From an uncultured Eubacteriales bacterium (GTDB taxonomy: Bacteria > Bacillota > Clostridia > Christensenellales > CAG-138), in contig UQGA01000022.1 of assembly GCA_900540495.1 (NCBI GenBank), forward strand, positions 1 through 22,763: a stretch of DNA of 22,763 nucleotides. Direction: 5' to 3'. Shown here in pieces: positions 6,641 through 14,254 of this stretch. Numbering within the stretch: position 1 is the stretch's first letter; every line of letters begins with the position of its first letter. The notes under the pieces are model-generated. The model made no database searches. It was not told the origin of the DNA and worked only from the letters and a program-made list of their open reading frames with translations. A program made the translations under genes and the position numbers.

Positions 6641-7713
6641 CGGCCGTTTGCGCGGTGCCCGGCGGCGGCTTCGCGGATCTCGCGCAGAACCTCGTCCGTG
6701 CCGTCGAGCATGGCGTCGCCGGTCATGCGCGCATGGTAGACAAGCCGGTTTTCATACAGATGCGCGACCGCATCGGCGACCGTGTCGGGCGTGGCGGTGT
6801 CCTGATCGACCATGACGGCGTACCCTTTTTTTTCAAAATATTTAGCGTTCTGGATCTGGTCGCCGCGGCTGGCCGACAGCGGCAGCGGCACGAGTACGGC
6901 CGGTTTGGCGAGCGCAAGGAACTCGAACACCGCGTTGGCCCCGGCGCGCGAGAGCACGATATCCGCAAGCGCCAGCAGATCCGGCAGTTCGCGGTCGATA
7001 TACTCGTACTGCACATAGCCCGGCCGCGCCGCCGCCGCGTCCACCTTGCCGCGTCCGCACAGGTGGATCACGTCGAACGAGGGCAGCAGCCGTGCCAGCG
7101 CGCCGCGCACCAGTTCGTTGAGCCGCTGCGCGCCGGAACTGCCGCCCATGACGAGCAGCACCGGCTTGTCGCCGGAAAGGCCCGTGAACGCAAGCGCGCG
7201 GTCACGATCCCCGGCGTACAGTTCCGGCCGGATGGGCGTGCCGGTGTGGACGGCGCGCCCGCCGCTGATGTGTCGCGCCGTATCCGCGAACGTAACGCAC
7301 ACCCTGTCCGCATACCGGGCGGCGATCCGGTTGGCCAGCCCCGGCGAGAAGTCCGATTCATGCGCGACCACCGGCGTTTTGCCCGCCGCAACCACGACGG
7401 GCACGGAAACATAGCCGCCCTTGCTGAAGATCACATCCGGTTTGCACGCGCGGATCAGGCGACGCGCCTCGAACACTCCGCGCACGATGCGGAACGGGTC
7501 TGCAAAATTTTGCCAGGAAAAATACCGCCGCAGCTTGCCGGAGGAGATCGCATGATAGGTCACGCCGGGCACGCCGGCGATCAGCTCGCGTTCGATACCG
7601 GTTTTGGAGCCGACATAGTCCACCTGCCAGCCCTCCGCCAGCAGTCGTTTAATCAGCGCGATGTTCGGCGTGACATGGCCGGCCGTGCCGCCGCCCGTAA
7701 ACAGGATCCGCAT
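6637..7713 (-). CDS. murG: UDP-GlcNAc:lipid I N-acetylglucosaminyltransferase MurG
   Basis: MurG transfers GlcNAc from UDP-GlcNAc to lipid I on the inner face of the membrane, giving lipid II, the last cytoplasmic step of peptidoglycan synthesis. The 358 residues match the family's usual length. Visible motifs are GGGTAGHVTPN (7-17), HESDFSPGLANR (118-129, acceptor side), GGSSGAQ (190-196) and SRAGANAVFE (255-264) followed by QIQNA (286-290), which bind the nucleotide-sugar. The gene is outside a dcw cluster: no ftsW or murB is adjacent. Instead it leads a two-gene unit with the overlapping methyltransferase gene, and a class B PBP gene lies upstream. The ribosome binding site is weak, but the start gives the expected N-terminus. 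Confidence 0.96.
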   Translation of the reverse strand: MRILFTGGGTAGHVTPNIALIKRLLAEGWQVDYVGSKTGIERELIAGVPGVTYHAISSGKLRRYFSWQNFADPFRIVRGVFEARRLIRACKPDVIFSKGGYVSVPVVVAAGKTPVVAHESDFSPGLANRIAARYADRVCVTFADTARHISGGRAVHTGTPIRPELYAGDRDRALAFTGLSGDKPVLLVMGGSSGAQRLNELVRGALARLLPSFDVIHLCGRGKVDAAAARPGYVQYEYIDRELPDLLALADIVLSRAGANAVFEFLALAKPAVLVPLPLSASRGDQIQNAKYFEKKGYAVMVDQDTATPDTVADAVAHLYENRLVYHARMTGDAMLDGTDEVLREIREAAAGHRANGR

Positions 7714-7751
7714 GGTTCCGTCTTTCCCATCCTTTTTCGTTCTTTTGTTCT

Positions 7752-7757
7752 ATTATA
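7752..7757 (-). promoter_or_regulatory. Probable -10 box for murG
   Basis: Minus-strand TATAAT lies 38 bases upstream of the murG start, downstream of the PBP terminator. The -35 region at 17 bp (CGATAC) is poor. Confidence 0.5.
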
Positions 7758-7852
7758 CGGCAAAAAGCGCGTGCGTATCGCCCGATTTTCCATTTTGGGC
7801 CGCTCTTTTTTCGGAAACGGCGAAAAAATATGGAAAGATTGGCCCTGCGCTC

Positions 7853-7893
7853 AAAAAGGAAACCGGTCGGGCGTCGGCCCGCAGCCGGTTTCC
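7853..7893 (-). terminator. Terminator of the PBP gene
   Basis: GGAAACCGG (7858-7866) pairs with CCGGTTTCC (7885-7893), with an inner GGGC/GCCC stem. On the minus strand the hairpin is followed by TTTTT (7853-7857). It lies 28 bases beyond the PBP stop and separates it from murG. Confidence 0.85.
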
Positions 7894-7921
7894 TGTTCGC
7901 CGGTATCGTGGCCCGGGCGCG

Positions 7922-10564
7922 TCACTCCTCGGATACGTTGAGGGACAGCCCCTCGTTGAGCACGTCCTCGCGGAGAACGGCGCGCGCAATGTCGAACTTC
8001 ATCTGGCTGATCTCCGTCGTATCCGGTATCTTGCCGTCGACCAGATCGAGCTCGAGCATGATGCACACGAGGCGGGCTTCCTCGGAAGAAACGCCGTCGC
8101 GCCAGCAGATGAACCAGGCAAGTTCTTCGGTCTTGTCGTTCCCAAGCTCGGCGGTGCCGGTCTTGCCGGCCATGTCGTAGCCAAGGTCGTAGTTGCGTCC
8201 AGCGACGAGAAAGCTCGTGGTCATGTTGCGCGCAGTGCCGCCGGGATAGCCGTCGCCCGCCTTGAGGCAGACATGGCAGAGTGCGTCGTGAAGCTGGTTG
8301 ACGGTGTTCTCCTGCAGCGCGTGCTTCCAGACGCGCGGTTCGGTTTTGGAAATCATCGTGTAGTCGGTGCCGCTGGCGTGCCAGATGGAATCCACCACAT
8401 ACGGCACCATGATGTCGCCGCCGTTGGCGTAAGCGGAGGCGAAGCAGGCCATCTGCAGCGGCGAGACGAGCAACTGCCCCTGACCGTAACCGGTGACGGC
8501 CAGGTCGTATACGGTCTGCTCGCGCTGCGGCTGTGCGTTGCCGTTCTCGTCGAGCACAAGGCTGCGGCGGCGGTTTTCGATGACCTCGTTGCCGTCGTCG
8601 TCCACATACACTTTTTCCGAATAGATCTGCGGCACCGCCACCTGATCCTGCAGCTCAAACTCGATGGCCTCGCGCCAGCCCATGCGGTCGAGAAAATCAT
8701 ACAGCTTGTCCCAGCCCAGCAGCAGGGCGCCGTAGGCAAAGTAGATGTTGTCCGACGTGATGATCGAGTTGATCATGTTCATCGGGTAAGCGGCGCGCGT
8801 GGTGTTGCTCGTTCTGCGGATCGGACGGTCGACGGACGCCTCCACATAGCCGGGAGCCAGCGACTCGGACGGGTACCACTCATCGCCATTCAGCCCCGCC
8901 TTTTCGGAAGCCGGGAACACGTCGTTGAGCGACAGCGTGCCGGTTTCCAGCAGCGCCGCCGCCGTCATCAGCTTGAACGTGGAGCCCGGCGGATAGAGGC
9001 CCTGCGTCGCCCGGTTGAACAGGCGGTTGAGCGCCTGTCCGTTGCCGTCCACCTCGGCCAGATACGCGTCCCACTCCGCCTCCGGCATACCGCGGGACAC
9101 ATAGTTGAGGTCGAAGTTCGGGAACGAGGTCATCGCCTGGATCGCGCCGGTCGTCGGGTTCATGACGATGACCGCTCCGTGGATGTTGTCGTCGTACACG
9201 GTCGTTTCGATCACATCCTCCAGCCGTTCCTGCAACTCGGGGATGATCGTCAGGTGCAGATCCTTGCCATCCACCGCCTCGGTGCGATACAGCACGCCGT
9301 TGGAAGCGCCCGTCACATCCTGAATATAGGTAAAGCGGCCGTTGGTGCCCGTCAGCTCGTCCTCATATTCCAGCTCCAGGCCGTATTTGCCGACCCAGCT
9401 GTCGCCGTTGTAGCGGGTATCGCCAATGGTCTCGTAATAGATCTGCTCCTTGAGGGTGATGATGGACGCATAGCCCACGATGTGCGAGAGCGACGATCCG
9501 TACGGGTAGTAGCGCACGGTGCCGTAGTTAGCCGTATCGAGACCCAGACCACGGATGTCGAGCACGATCTCGGTGAGCGACTCATCCACCTCGTCCGGGT
9601 AAAAGGTCTGCAGGCTGGCAAAGTCGTTGCGCTGGTTGTTCAGCGCCTTCATGACCTCGTCATATGTCAGCTCGAGCTGCGGAATCGAGGACACGATCTG
9701 CGCAAACTCCTCCCGGCTGTTGTAGCGCATGTATGTTTCGTCCGCGGCAGCCGCATCCACGGAAGAGGGCACCGCGTACACCGTGTAGATGTTTACGTTC
9801 TGCGCATAGGGCACGCCGTCGCAGAGGATTTCGCCACGCTTGGACTGCAGCACGCCGACGCGCACCGTGTCCCCCCAGTCCATCATCGGGAAGATGAGCG
9901 TGGGCGACCAGTCGATTACCCAGCGGCTGCCCTCGCGGCTGGCCGTGATCTCCATGTCATAGATGAGGTCGTTGCCGTTGTCCGTTTCGTGGCCGGTGTG
10001 GTAGGTCAGCTGATAGCTGACGATGGCGATGTTGTCCCCCTCCTGCACATCCAGCACCTCATACTCCATGCCCTGCAACTGCAGCTCGTCGAAGATGCTC
10101 TTATACTTGTTGATGAACTCCGTACGGGAGATGGTCTTGTCCACATATGGGTTGCCGTCCGCATCCGGCGTGGGCGAAGGCGTCGGCGCTTCCGTCGGCG
10201 CCGGACTGGTCGTGGCGTTCGGGTCGGGCGTGGCGTCCGGGTCAGGCGTGGCGTCCGGGTCGGGCGTGGCGTCCGGGTCGGGCGTGGTGTCCGCCGGTTC
10301 GGTCGCTTCCGGCACCTCGGTGGGCGTGGCGGTTGCGCCCGGTTCGGGCGTAGGCGTGGCGTCGGGGATGACAGTCACATCCGGATCGTCCGCCTTTTTG
10401 ACGCTCTGGCTCACCATATCGTACGCCTGCGAATACTCGCCGGCCTGTATGAGGTTGAGGAAGCGCTGGCAGTAATCGCCGCCGGAGGAGATCATTGCGC
10501 AGCCGCTCAACAGCGGCAACAGCGCGGTCATGAGCGCCAGCAACAGCGCAACCGTTCGTTTCAT
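7922..10564 (-). CDS. Class B penicillin-binding protein with split MecA_N domain and lipobox
   Basis: The protein has 880 residues and is a predicted D,D-transpeptidase cross-linking peptidoglycan outside the membrane. The transpeptidase domain has its three active-site motifs: STFK (Ser528-Lys531), SDN (604-606) and KTG (801-803). The N-terminus is a signal with lipobox LLSGC (Cys22), suggesting lipid anchoring instead of the usual transmembrane helix. Residues ~28-58 and ~145-235 look like the NTF2-like MecA N-terminal domain, interrupted by a Pro/Thr/Asp-rich linker (about 60-138) containing DPDATP repeats. ATG 10564 was preferred over one 6 bases upstream because TAGGAG then sits at 8-base spacing. 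MecA_N PBPs include both resistance and housekeeping enzymes; this one has its own promoter and terminator, no mecR/blaR genes, and chromosomal base composition, so housekeeping or intrinsic function is more likely. Confidence 0.93.
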   Translation of the reverse strand: MKRTVALLLALMTALLPLLSGCAMISSGGDYCQRFLNLIQAGEYSQAYDMVSQSVKKADDPDVTVIPDATPTPEPGATATPTEVPEATEPADTTPDPDATPDPDATPDPDATPDPNATTSPAPTEAPTPSPTPDADGNPYVDKTISRTEFINKYKSIFDELQLQGMEYEVLDVQEGDNIAIVSYQLTYHTGHETDNGNDLIYDMEITASREGSRWVIDWSPTLIFPMMDWGDTVRVGVLQSKRGEILCDGVPYAQNVNIYTVYAVPSSVDAAAADETYMRYNSREEFAQIVSSIPQLELTYDEVMKALNNQRNDFASLQTFYPDEVDESLTEIVLDIRGLGLDTANYGTVRYYPYGSSLSHIVGYASIITLKEQIYYETIGDTRYNGDSWVGKYGLELEYEDELTGTNGRFTYIQDVTGASNGVLYRTEAVDGKDLHLTIIPELQERLEDVIETTVYDDNIHGAVIVMNPTTGAIQAMTSFPNFDLNYVSRGMPEAEWDAYLAEVDGNGQALNRLFNRATQGLYPPGSTFKLMTAAALLETGTLSLNDVFPASEKAGLNGDEWYPSESLAPGYVEASVDRPIRRTSNTTRAAYPMNMINSIITSDNIYFAYGALLLGWDKLYDFLDRMGWREAIEFELQDQVAVPQIYSEKVYVDDDGNEVIENRRRSLVLDENGNAQPQREQTVYDLAVTGYGQGQLLVSPLQMACFASAYANGGDIMVPYVVDSIWHASGTDYTMISKTEPRVWKHALQENTVNQLHDALCHVCLKAGDGYPGGTARNMTTSFLVAGRNYDLGYDMAGKTGTAELGNDKTEELAWFICWRDGVSSEEARLVCIMLELDLVDGKIPDTTEISQMKFDIARAVLREDVLNEGLSLNVSEE
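10211..10282 (-). repeat. Four 18-bp tandem repeats within the PBP gene
   Basis: Four copies of an 18-bp unit (plus strand CGTGGCGTCCGGGTCGGG) run from 10211 to 10282 with two substitutions overall, followed by a partial copy. They encode the DPDATP units of the linker. Because the unit is a multiple of three, copy-number change alters linker length without shifting frame. Confidence 0.9.
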
Positions 10565-10657
10565 TGGCATCGCTCCTAAACACACGGAAAAGTATTCCCC
10601 TTGGCATCCCTACCCCGCGCAGGCGCCCCCGTGCGGCGGGCGCTTACGGCACACGGT

Positions 10658-10687
10658 ATTATAACAAACGCAGGCGCGCCCTGTCCC
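10658..10687 (-). promoter_or_regulatory. Probable sigma-A promoter of the PBP gene
   Basis: On the minus strand GGGACA (plus-strand 10682-10687) and TATAAT (10658-10663) are separated by 18 bp. Transcription would start about 85-90 bases upstream of the PBP start codon. Confidence 0.6.
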
Positions 10688-10764
10688 GAAAACCGAAAAA
10701 AGTTTATAAAACCGCCACAGTTCAGGCCATCCGCCGGCGGCAGGATGCCGGATTTTACAAAACC

Positions 10765-10824
10765 AGCGGCGCAAAGCGCGCATAATGGCGATAAGCGGCG
10801 CAAAGCATGCATACAATGGAGACA
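10765..10824. repeat. Imperfect tandem duplication overlapping the spmA promoter
   Basis: Both copies start AGCGGCGCAAAGC (10765 and 10794) and continue with GCATA...ATGG-G-ATA/ACA. The second copy contains the sigma-E-like -10 CATACAAT. The first has CATAAT at the same place, lacking two bases of that motif. Confidence 0.7.
10789..10817 (+). promoter_or_regulatory. Sigma-E-type sporulation promoter of spmAB
   Basis: CATACAAT (10810-10817) matches the Bacillus/Clostridium sigma-E -10 consensus CATACAHT at all positions. The -35 CGATAAG (10789-10795) keeps the central ATA at 14-bp spacing. spmA-spmB transcription in Bacillus subtilis depends on sigma-E, so the position makes sense. Confidence 0.7.
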
Positions 10825-10865
10825 AAAGCGCGCCGGTCTGCGGCGCGGAAATGGAGGGCGCCGTG

Positions 10866-11480
10866 ATGTCGTTCGTATTCGGGGTGATGCTGGTGTGCGG
10901 GGTGCTGGCGCTGCTCGCGGGGCAGGGCGGCGATGCGGCGACGGCCTCCATGCTCGCCGGCGCGGGCGAGGCGGTGACGCTCTGCCTGGAGCTGGCGGGC
11001 GCTTACCTGCTGTTTATGGGCATGATGGGTGTGGCGCGCCGGGCAGGGCTGATGGACGCGCTCTCCCGCGCGCTTTCGCCGGCAATCCGCCTCCTGTTCC
11101 CGCGGGCGGACGGCGCGGCCGGGCCCATCGCCCTGTGTTTTGCCGCCAACATCCTTGGTATGGGCAATGCGGCTACGCCGTTTGGGCTGGAGGCCATGCG
11201 GGCGCTCGATGCGAATAACCCCCGCCCCGGCGTAGCAACGGACGAGATGTGTGTGCTCATCGCGGTCAATGCCTCGGCGCTGCAACTGCTTCCCACCGGC
11301 CTGCTCGCGCTGCGACAGGCGGCCGGCAGCGCGGAACCGGCGGCGGTGGTGTTGCCGTCGCTCATCGCTTCCGCCGTCAGCACGGCGGTGGCCGTCGTGC
11401 TGTGCCTGCTCTGTACGGGACGGCTGACGATGCGACGCGCCGGTTGTCGCCGCCCCCGCGCGGGCGCGCGCGCAGTGTGA
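10866..11480 (+). CDS. spmA: Spore maturation protein A
   Basis: SpmA is a mother-cell membrane protein that, with SpmB, is needed for proper dehydration of the spore core; its molecular activity is not established. The 204 residues are largely hydrophobic, with several membrane segments and the family's conserved stretch NILGMGNAATPFGLEAM (95-111) followed by a DEMCVLIAVNASALQLLPT segment. The start at 10866 was chosen because GGAGG lies 8 bases upstream and the length then matches the family (about 200). It overlaps spmB by GTGA. A dacB gene, often upstream in Bacillus, is absent here. The last residues are Arg-rich and divergent. Confidence 0.93.
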   Translation: MSFVFGVMLVCGVLALLAGQGGDAATASMLAGAGEAVTLCLELAGAYLLFMGMMGVARRAGLMDALSRALSPAIRLLFPRADGAAGPIALCFAANILGMGNAATPFGLEAMRALDANNPRPGVATDEMCVLIAVNASALQLLPTGLLALRQAAGSAEPAAVVLPSLIASAVSTAVAVVLCLLCTGRLTMRRAGCRRPRAGARAV

Positions 11481-11977
11481 GCGCCGCGCTGCTGCCGCTG
11501 CTGTTCGTGGCGGTGATGGTCTATGGAATGGTTCGCCGCGTCGATGTGTATGAGGCGTTTGTCGAGGGAGCGGCCGAGGGCCTGCCCGTCCTGCTGAAGA
11601 TTCTGCCGTACCTGGCTGCCATGCTTATCGCCATCCGCACGCTGCGCGACAGCGGACTCATCGACCGGCTGACCGGTCTGCTCGCCCCGGCTTGCGGCGC
11701 CGTTGGCATGGAAGCGGAGCTGCTCCCGCTGCTGTTGCTGCGCCCGTTTTCCGGCAGCGCGGCGATGGCGACGCTCGCCGACCTGTTCGAGAGCCACGGG
11801 CCTGATTCCGTGGTGGGGTATACCGCCAGCGTGCTCATGGGCAGCTCGGAGACGATCTTCTATGAGGTCGCCCTCTATTTCGGCGCCGTCGGCGTCAAAC
11901 GCACGCGCTTTGCCGTGCCGGTGTCGCTTGCCGCCATGGCTGCCGGGGTGGTGACGGCGCTGCTGCTGTGCCGCTGA
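11477..11977 (+). CDS. spmB: Spore maturation protein B
   Basis: This is the 166-residue partner of SpmA, another membrane protein acting in spore core dehydration. Landmarks are several hydrophobic helices, LLLRPFSGSAAMATLADLFESHGPDS, and MGSSETIFYEVALYFGAVGVKRTRFA, all characteristic of the SpmB/nucleoside-recognition GATE family. The GTG start overlaps the spmA stop as GTGA, indicating translational coupling. Similarity to the family begins right after this GTG, while the longer open frame upstream only shadows spmA. The parS/parA region follows. Confidence 0.92.
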   Translation: MSAALLPLLFVAVMVYGMVRRVDVYEAFVEGAAEGLPVLLKILPYLAAMLIAIRTLRDSGLIDRLTGLLAPACGAVGMEAELLPLLLLRPFSGSAAMATLADLFESHGPDSVVGYTASVLMGSSETIFYEVALYFGAVGVKRTRFAVPVSLAAMAAGVVTALLLCR

Positions 11978-12146
11978 CGGGGGCGTGTCCCGGCAAAGCG
12001 CCGTTCAGGCCCGGCGTCGGGGCAATGGCGCTTCGGTGACGCACGACCCTTTCGTCCGTGCGGCGGGCGACCCGGCGGCGGCATGCGGCGCCTTTTCCTC
12101 CACCCCTGCCCACCGTCTCCCGCCTGCTCCTGCTCGCGCCGTTCGC

Positions 12147-12162
12147 TGTTTCACGTGAAACG
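12147..12162. promoter_or_regulatory. parS site 1 (15/16 match)
   Basis: TGTTTCACGTGAAACG matches the Spo0J/ParB parS consensus TGTTTCACGTGAAACA except at the last base. ParB loads at such sites and spreads as a CTP-dependent clamp. Confidence 0.95.
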
Positions 12163-12351
12163 TTGGCGCGCCGCCGTTCCTTTTGTCCGTTTTGCGTCTT
12201 TCCCCGCCCCTGCCCGTTCGCCGTCTTCTGCCTGCTCCCGTCGCCCTCGCCCGTGCCGGTCGCCGCCTTCCGCTCCTGCCTGCCGCCCGCCTCCCGCTCC
12301 TGCCCGTCTGCTCCCGCTCGCCGCCCGCTGTCTGCCGCTCGTGCCGGCCAT

Positions 12352-12367
12352 TGTTTCACGTGAAACA
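12352..12367. promoter_or_regulatory. parS site 2 (perfect)
   Basis: TGTTTCACGTGAAACA is identical to the consensus. It ends 9 bases upstream of the parA -35 box, so bound ParB could repress or modulate parAB transcription. Confidence 0.97.
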
Positions 12368-12376
12368 GCGGCCGGG

Positions 12377-12405
12377 TTGAAAACCTGCGGCGCATCCCGT
12401 ATAAT
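12377..12405 (+). promoter_or_regulatory. parA promoter
   Basis: TTGAAA (12377-12382) and TATAAT (12400-12405) are spaced by exactly 17 bp, a strong sigma-A promoter 29 bases upstream of the parA start. Confidence 0.85.
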
Positions 12406-12434
12406 AGAACCAAGAACAAAACCGGGAGGACGGC

Positions 12435-13205
12435 ATGGCAAGGATCATCGCCATTGCGAACCAGAAGGGCGGCGTGGGAAAGACCACCACGTCCGTCAAC
12501 CTCGCGTCATGCGTAGCCGCCGCCGGGCGGCGCGTGCTGCTGATCGACTCGGACCCGCAGGGCAACGCGACCAGCGGCCTGGGAGTGGACAAGAACTGCA
12601 TCGACGTCTCCACATACGACGTGTTCATCAACGAGCGGGAGATGGCCGACGCGGTGCGGCCCACCATGATCGATACGCTGTGGCTCGTTCCCGCAAACAT
12701 CGAGCTGGCCGGCGCGGAGGTCGAGCTGGTCACCATGATGGCGCGCGAGCAGGTGCTCAAGAACGCGTTGCGCAGCGTGCGGGACGGGTATGACTATATC
12801 TTCATCGACTGCCCGCCGTCGCTCGGCCTGCTGACGCTGAACGCGCTCAACGCCGCCGACACGCTGCTGGTGCCCATCCAGTGCGAGTTTTATGCGCTCG
12901 AGGGGCTGTCCCAGCTGATGAACACGGTGCGGCTCGTGCGCAAGAACCTCAATCCGGCGCTGGATGTGGAAGGCGTGGTGCTTACCATGTTCGACTCCCG
13001 CACAAACCTTTCGGTCCAGGTGGTCGAGGAGGTCAAGAAGTTTTTCCGCAACAAGGTTTATGAGACGATCATCCCCCGCAGCGTGCGCGTCAGCGAGGCG
13101 CCCTCGTTTGGGTTGCCGATCATCCGGTATGCGCCGCGCAGCAGCGGCGCGGCCGCGTATACGGCGCTGGCGGAGGAACTGCTCGCCAAGGAGGGCGGCG
13201 CGTAA
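12435..13205 (+). CDS. parA: Chromosome partitioning ATPase ParA/Soj
   Basis: This 256-residue deviant-Walker ATPase binds DNA as an ATP dimer. With ParB it drives origin segregation and, in Bacillus, modulates DnaA. The deviant Walker A KGGVGKTT (11-18) includes the signature first lysine, the A' motif is DSDPQGN (38-44), and Walker B is FIDCPPS (123-129). Length equals typical chromosomal Soj. GGGAGGA lies 4 bases before the ATG. It is followed 86 bases later by parB and flanked by parS sites, so it is the chromosomal system rather than a plasmid one. In many Firmicutes rsmG/mnmG lie just upstream; here spmAB takes that place. Confidence 0.96.
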   Translation: MARIIAIANQKGGVGKTTTSVNLASCVAAAGRRVLLIDSDPQGNATSGLGVDKNCIDVSTYDVFINEREMADAVRPTMIDTLWLVPANIELAGAEVELVTMMAREQVLKNALRSVRDGYDYIFIDCPPSLGLLTLNALNAADTLLVPIQCEFYALEGLSQLMNTVRLVRKNLNPALDVEGVVLTMFDSRTNLSVQVVEEVKKFFRNKVYETIIPRSVRVSEAPSFGLPIIRYAPRSSGAAAYTALAEELLAKEGGA

Positions 13206-13291
13206 CGCCGCCGGGGCGGCCGCCGGCCCCGCTTCCGCCGCGCTTGCGGCGCGCAACGGGCGAACAAACCGAAGGAATGGGAACGGAACGC

Positions 13292-14161
13292 ATGGCAGGA
13301 ATGAAAAAAGGATTGGGGCGCGGGCTGGACGCGCTGCTGGAGCCGTACGCCGGGCCGGAAGCGGATCGGGATGCGGCCAACCGTGTGCTGGAGATCAGCG
13401 TACGGGATATCGATACGAACCGGGCACAGCCGCGCAAGAGCTTTGACGAGGCGGCGCTCAGGGAACTGGCGGACTCCATCCGTGTGCACGGGGTGGTGCA
13501 GCCGCTGCTGGTCCGCCCCAACGGCAGCCGGTATACGATCGTTGCGGGCGAGCGGCGGTTCCGTGCCGCGCGGCTGGCCGGGCTGGAGACGGTACCGGTA
13601 CTCGCGGCGGAGTATGACGAAGCGCAGATGCAGGAGGTTGCGCTCATCGAAAACCTCCAGCGCGAGGATCTGAATCCGGTCGAGGAAGCGGCGGCGATTC
13701 GCTTTCTGATGCAGCAGCACGATCTGACGCAGGAAGAGGTTTCCGAACGGCTGGGCAAGAGCCGCCCGGCCATCGCCAACGCGCTGCGTCTGCTGAACCT
13801 GGATCGGAACGTGCTGGAGCTGGTGCGCACCGGGGCGCTTTCCGCCGGACACGGCCGCGCGCTTGCCGCCGTGACGGACGCGGCGACACAGGAGCGGCTG
13901 GCGGACGAATGCGTGCGCCTTGGCTATTCCGTGCGCGCGCTGGAATCACGCGTGCGCAATTTGCAGGCGGGCAAGAAGCCTTCGAAGAAGGCCGCCCCCG
14001 CGCCGCACAGCGGCGACCTTGCGCAGGCGGAACGGGCGCTGCGCGACCGGCTTGGCACGCGCGTGCGCATTGCCGGCGACGAGCGCAGGGGGCGCATCAC
14101 GATTGAGTACTACTCCGCGGACGACCTGCAGCGCATCTATGAGCGGATCGTGGACGAATGA
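13292..14161 (+). CDS. parB: Chromosome partitioning protein ParB/Spo0J
   Basis: ParB is a CTP-hydrolysing DNA clamp that loads at parS and stimulates ParA. The 289 residues start with GLGRGLDALL, the basic tail that activates ParA ATPase. The CTP-binding domain follows with GERRFRA (86-92) and ENLQRED (120-126), then a helix-turn-helix near 143-170 (LTQEEVSERLGKSRPAIANAL) that reads parS, and a C-terminal dimerisation domain. The start is uncertain: ATG 13292 gives the family N-terminus, but ATGs at 13277 and 13301 are in frame and none has an ideal ribosome binding site. A parS site begins two bases after the stop codon. Confidence 0.95.
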   Translation: MAGMKKGLGRGLDALLEPYAGPEADRDAANRVLEISVRDIDTNRAQPRKSFDEAALRELADSIRVHGVVQPLLVRPNGSRYTIVAGERRFRAARLAGLETVPVLAAEYDEAQMQEVALIENLQREDLNPVEEAAAIRFLMQQHDLTQEEVSERLGKSRPAIANALRLLNLDRNVLELVRTGALSAGHGRALAAVTDAATQERLADECVRLGYSVRALESRVRNLQAGKKPSKKAAPAPHSGDLAQAERALRDRLGTRVRIAGDERRGRITIEYYSADDLQRIYERIVDE

Positions 14162-14162
14162 C

Positions 14163-14178
14163 CGTTTCACGTGAAACA
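14163..14178. promoter_or_regulatory. parS site 3 (15/16 match)
   Basis: CGTTTCACGTGAAACA matches the parS consensus except at the first base. It lies between the parB stop and the shared terminator. Confidence 0.95.
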
Positions 14179-14208
14179 TTTGACGGGGCAGCGCGCCGGC
14201 GCAACGAA

Positions 14209-14237
14209 ACAGGGGCGGAAAACATTGCCGCCCCTGT
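14209..14237. terminator. Bidirectional terminator between parB and metG
   Basis: ACAGGGGCGG (14209-14218) pairs perfectly with CCGCCCCTGT (14228-14237). It lies between two convergent genes. The flanking T runs are short on both sides (TTTCG on the minus strand), so efficiency is uncertain. Confidence 0.65.
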
Positions 14238-14254
14238 GGCTTACGAGCCGTGCG

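Larger units (their letters stand above)
10565..10865. other. Divergent intergenic region between PBP gene and spmA
   Basis: This 301-bp stretch has no gene of its own. It carries the PBP ribosome binding site and promoter on the minus strand, an imperfect tandem duplication of about 29 bp (10765-10793 and from 10794), and a sigma-E-type promoter facing spmA. The upstream in-frame extension of spmA to 10785 lies over these promoter elements and lacks a ribosome binding site. Confidence 0.65.
11978..12434. other. spmB-parA intergenic region with two parS sites and a pyrimidine-rich tract
   Basis: The region holds a possible hairpin (AAGCGCC 11996-12002 with GGCGCTT 12027-12033, inner GCCC/GGGC), a parS site (12147-12162), about 190 bp of strongly C/T-rich DNA (roughly 12163-12350), a second parS and the parA promoter. 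No gene is supported: a minus-strand open frame through it is low-complexity Arg/Gly/Gln and reads the parS sites as FHVKQ and VSRET. Confidence 0.7.

Noticed and set aside
10211..10282. Phase-variable repeat in the PBP gene
   Set aside because: The unit is 18 bp, so copy-number changes keep the frame; it can vary linker length but not switch the gene off.
7661..10579. A 972-codon plus-strand open frame
   Set aside because: It is antisense to the PBP gene and the start of murG. The sequence is Val/Arg/His/Gly-biased with no domain; it is an effect of GC-rich codon usage.
11895..12419. Minus-strand ORF across the parS spacer
   Set aside because: The product is Arg/Gly/Gln simple sequence arising from the pyrimidine skew, and it translates parS sites as FHVKQ and VSRET. 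No start with a ribosome binding site.
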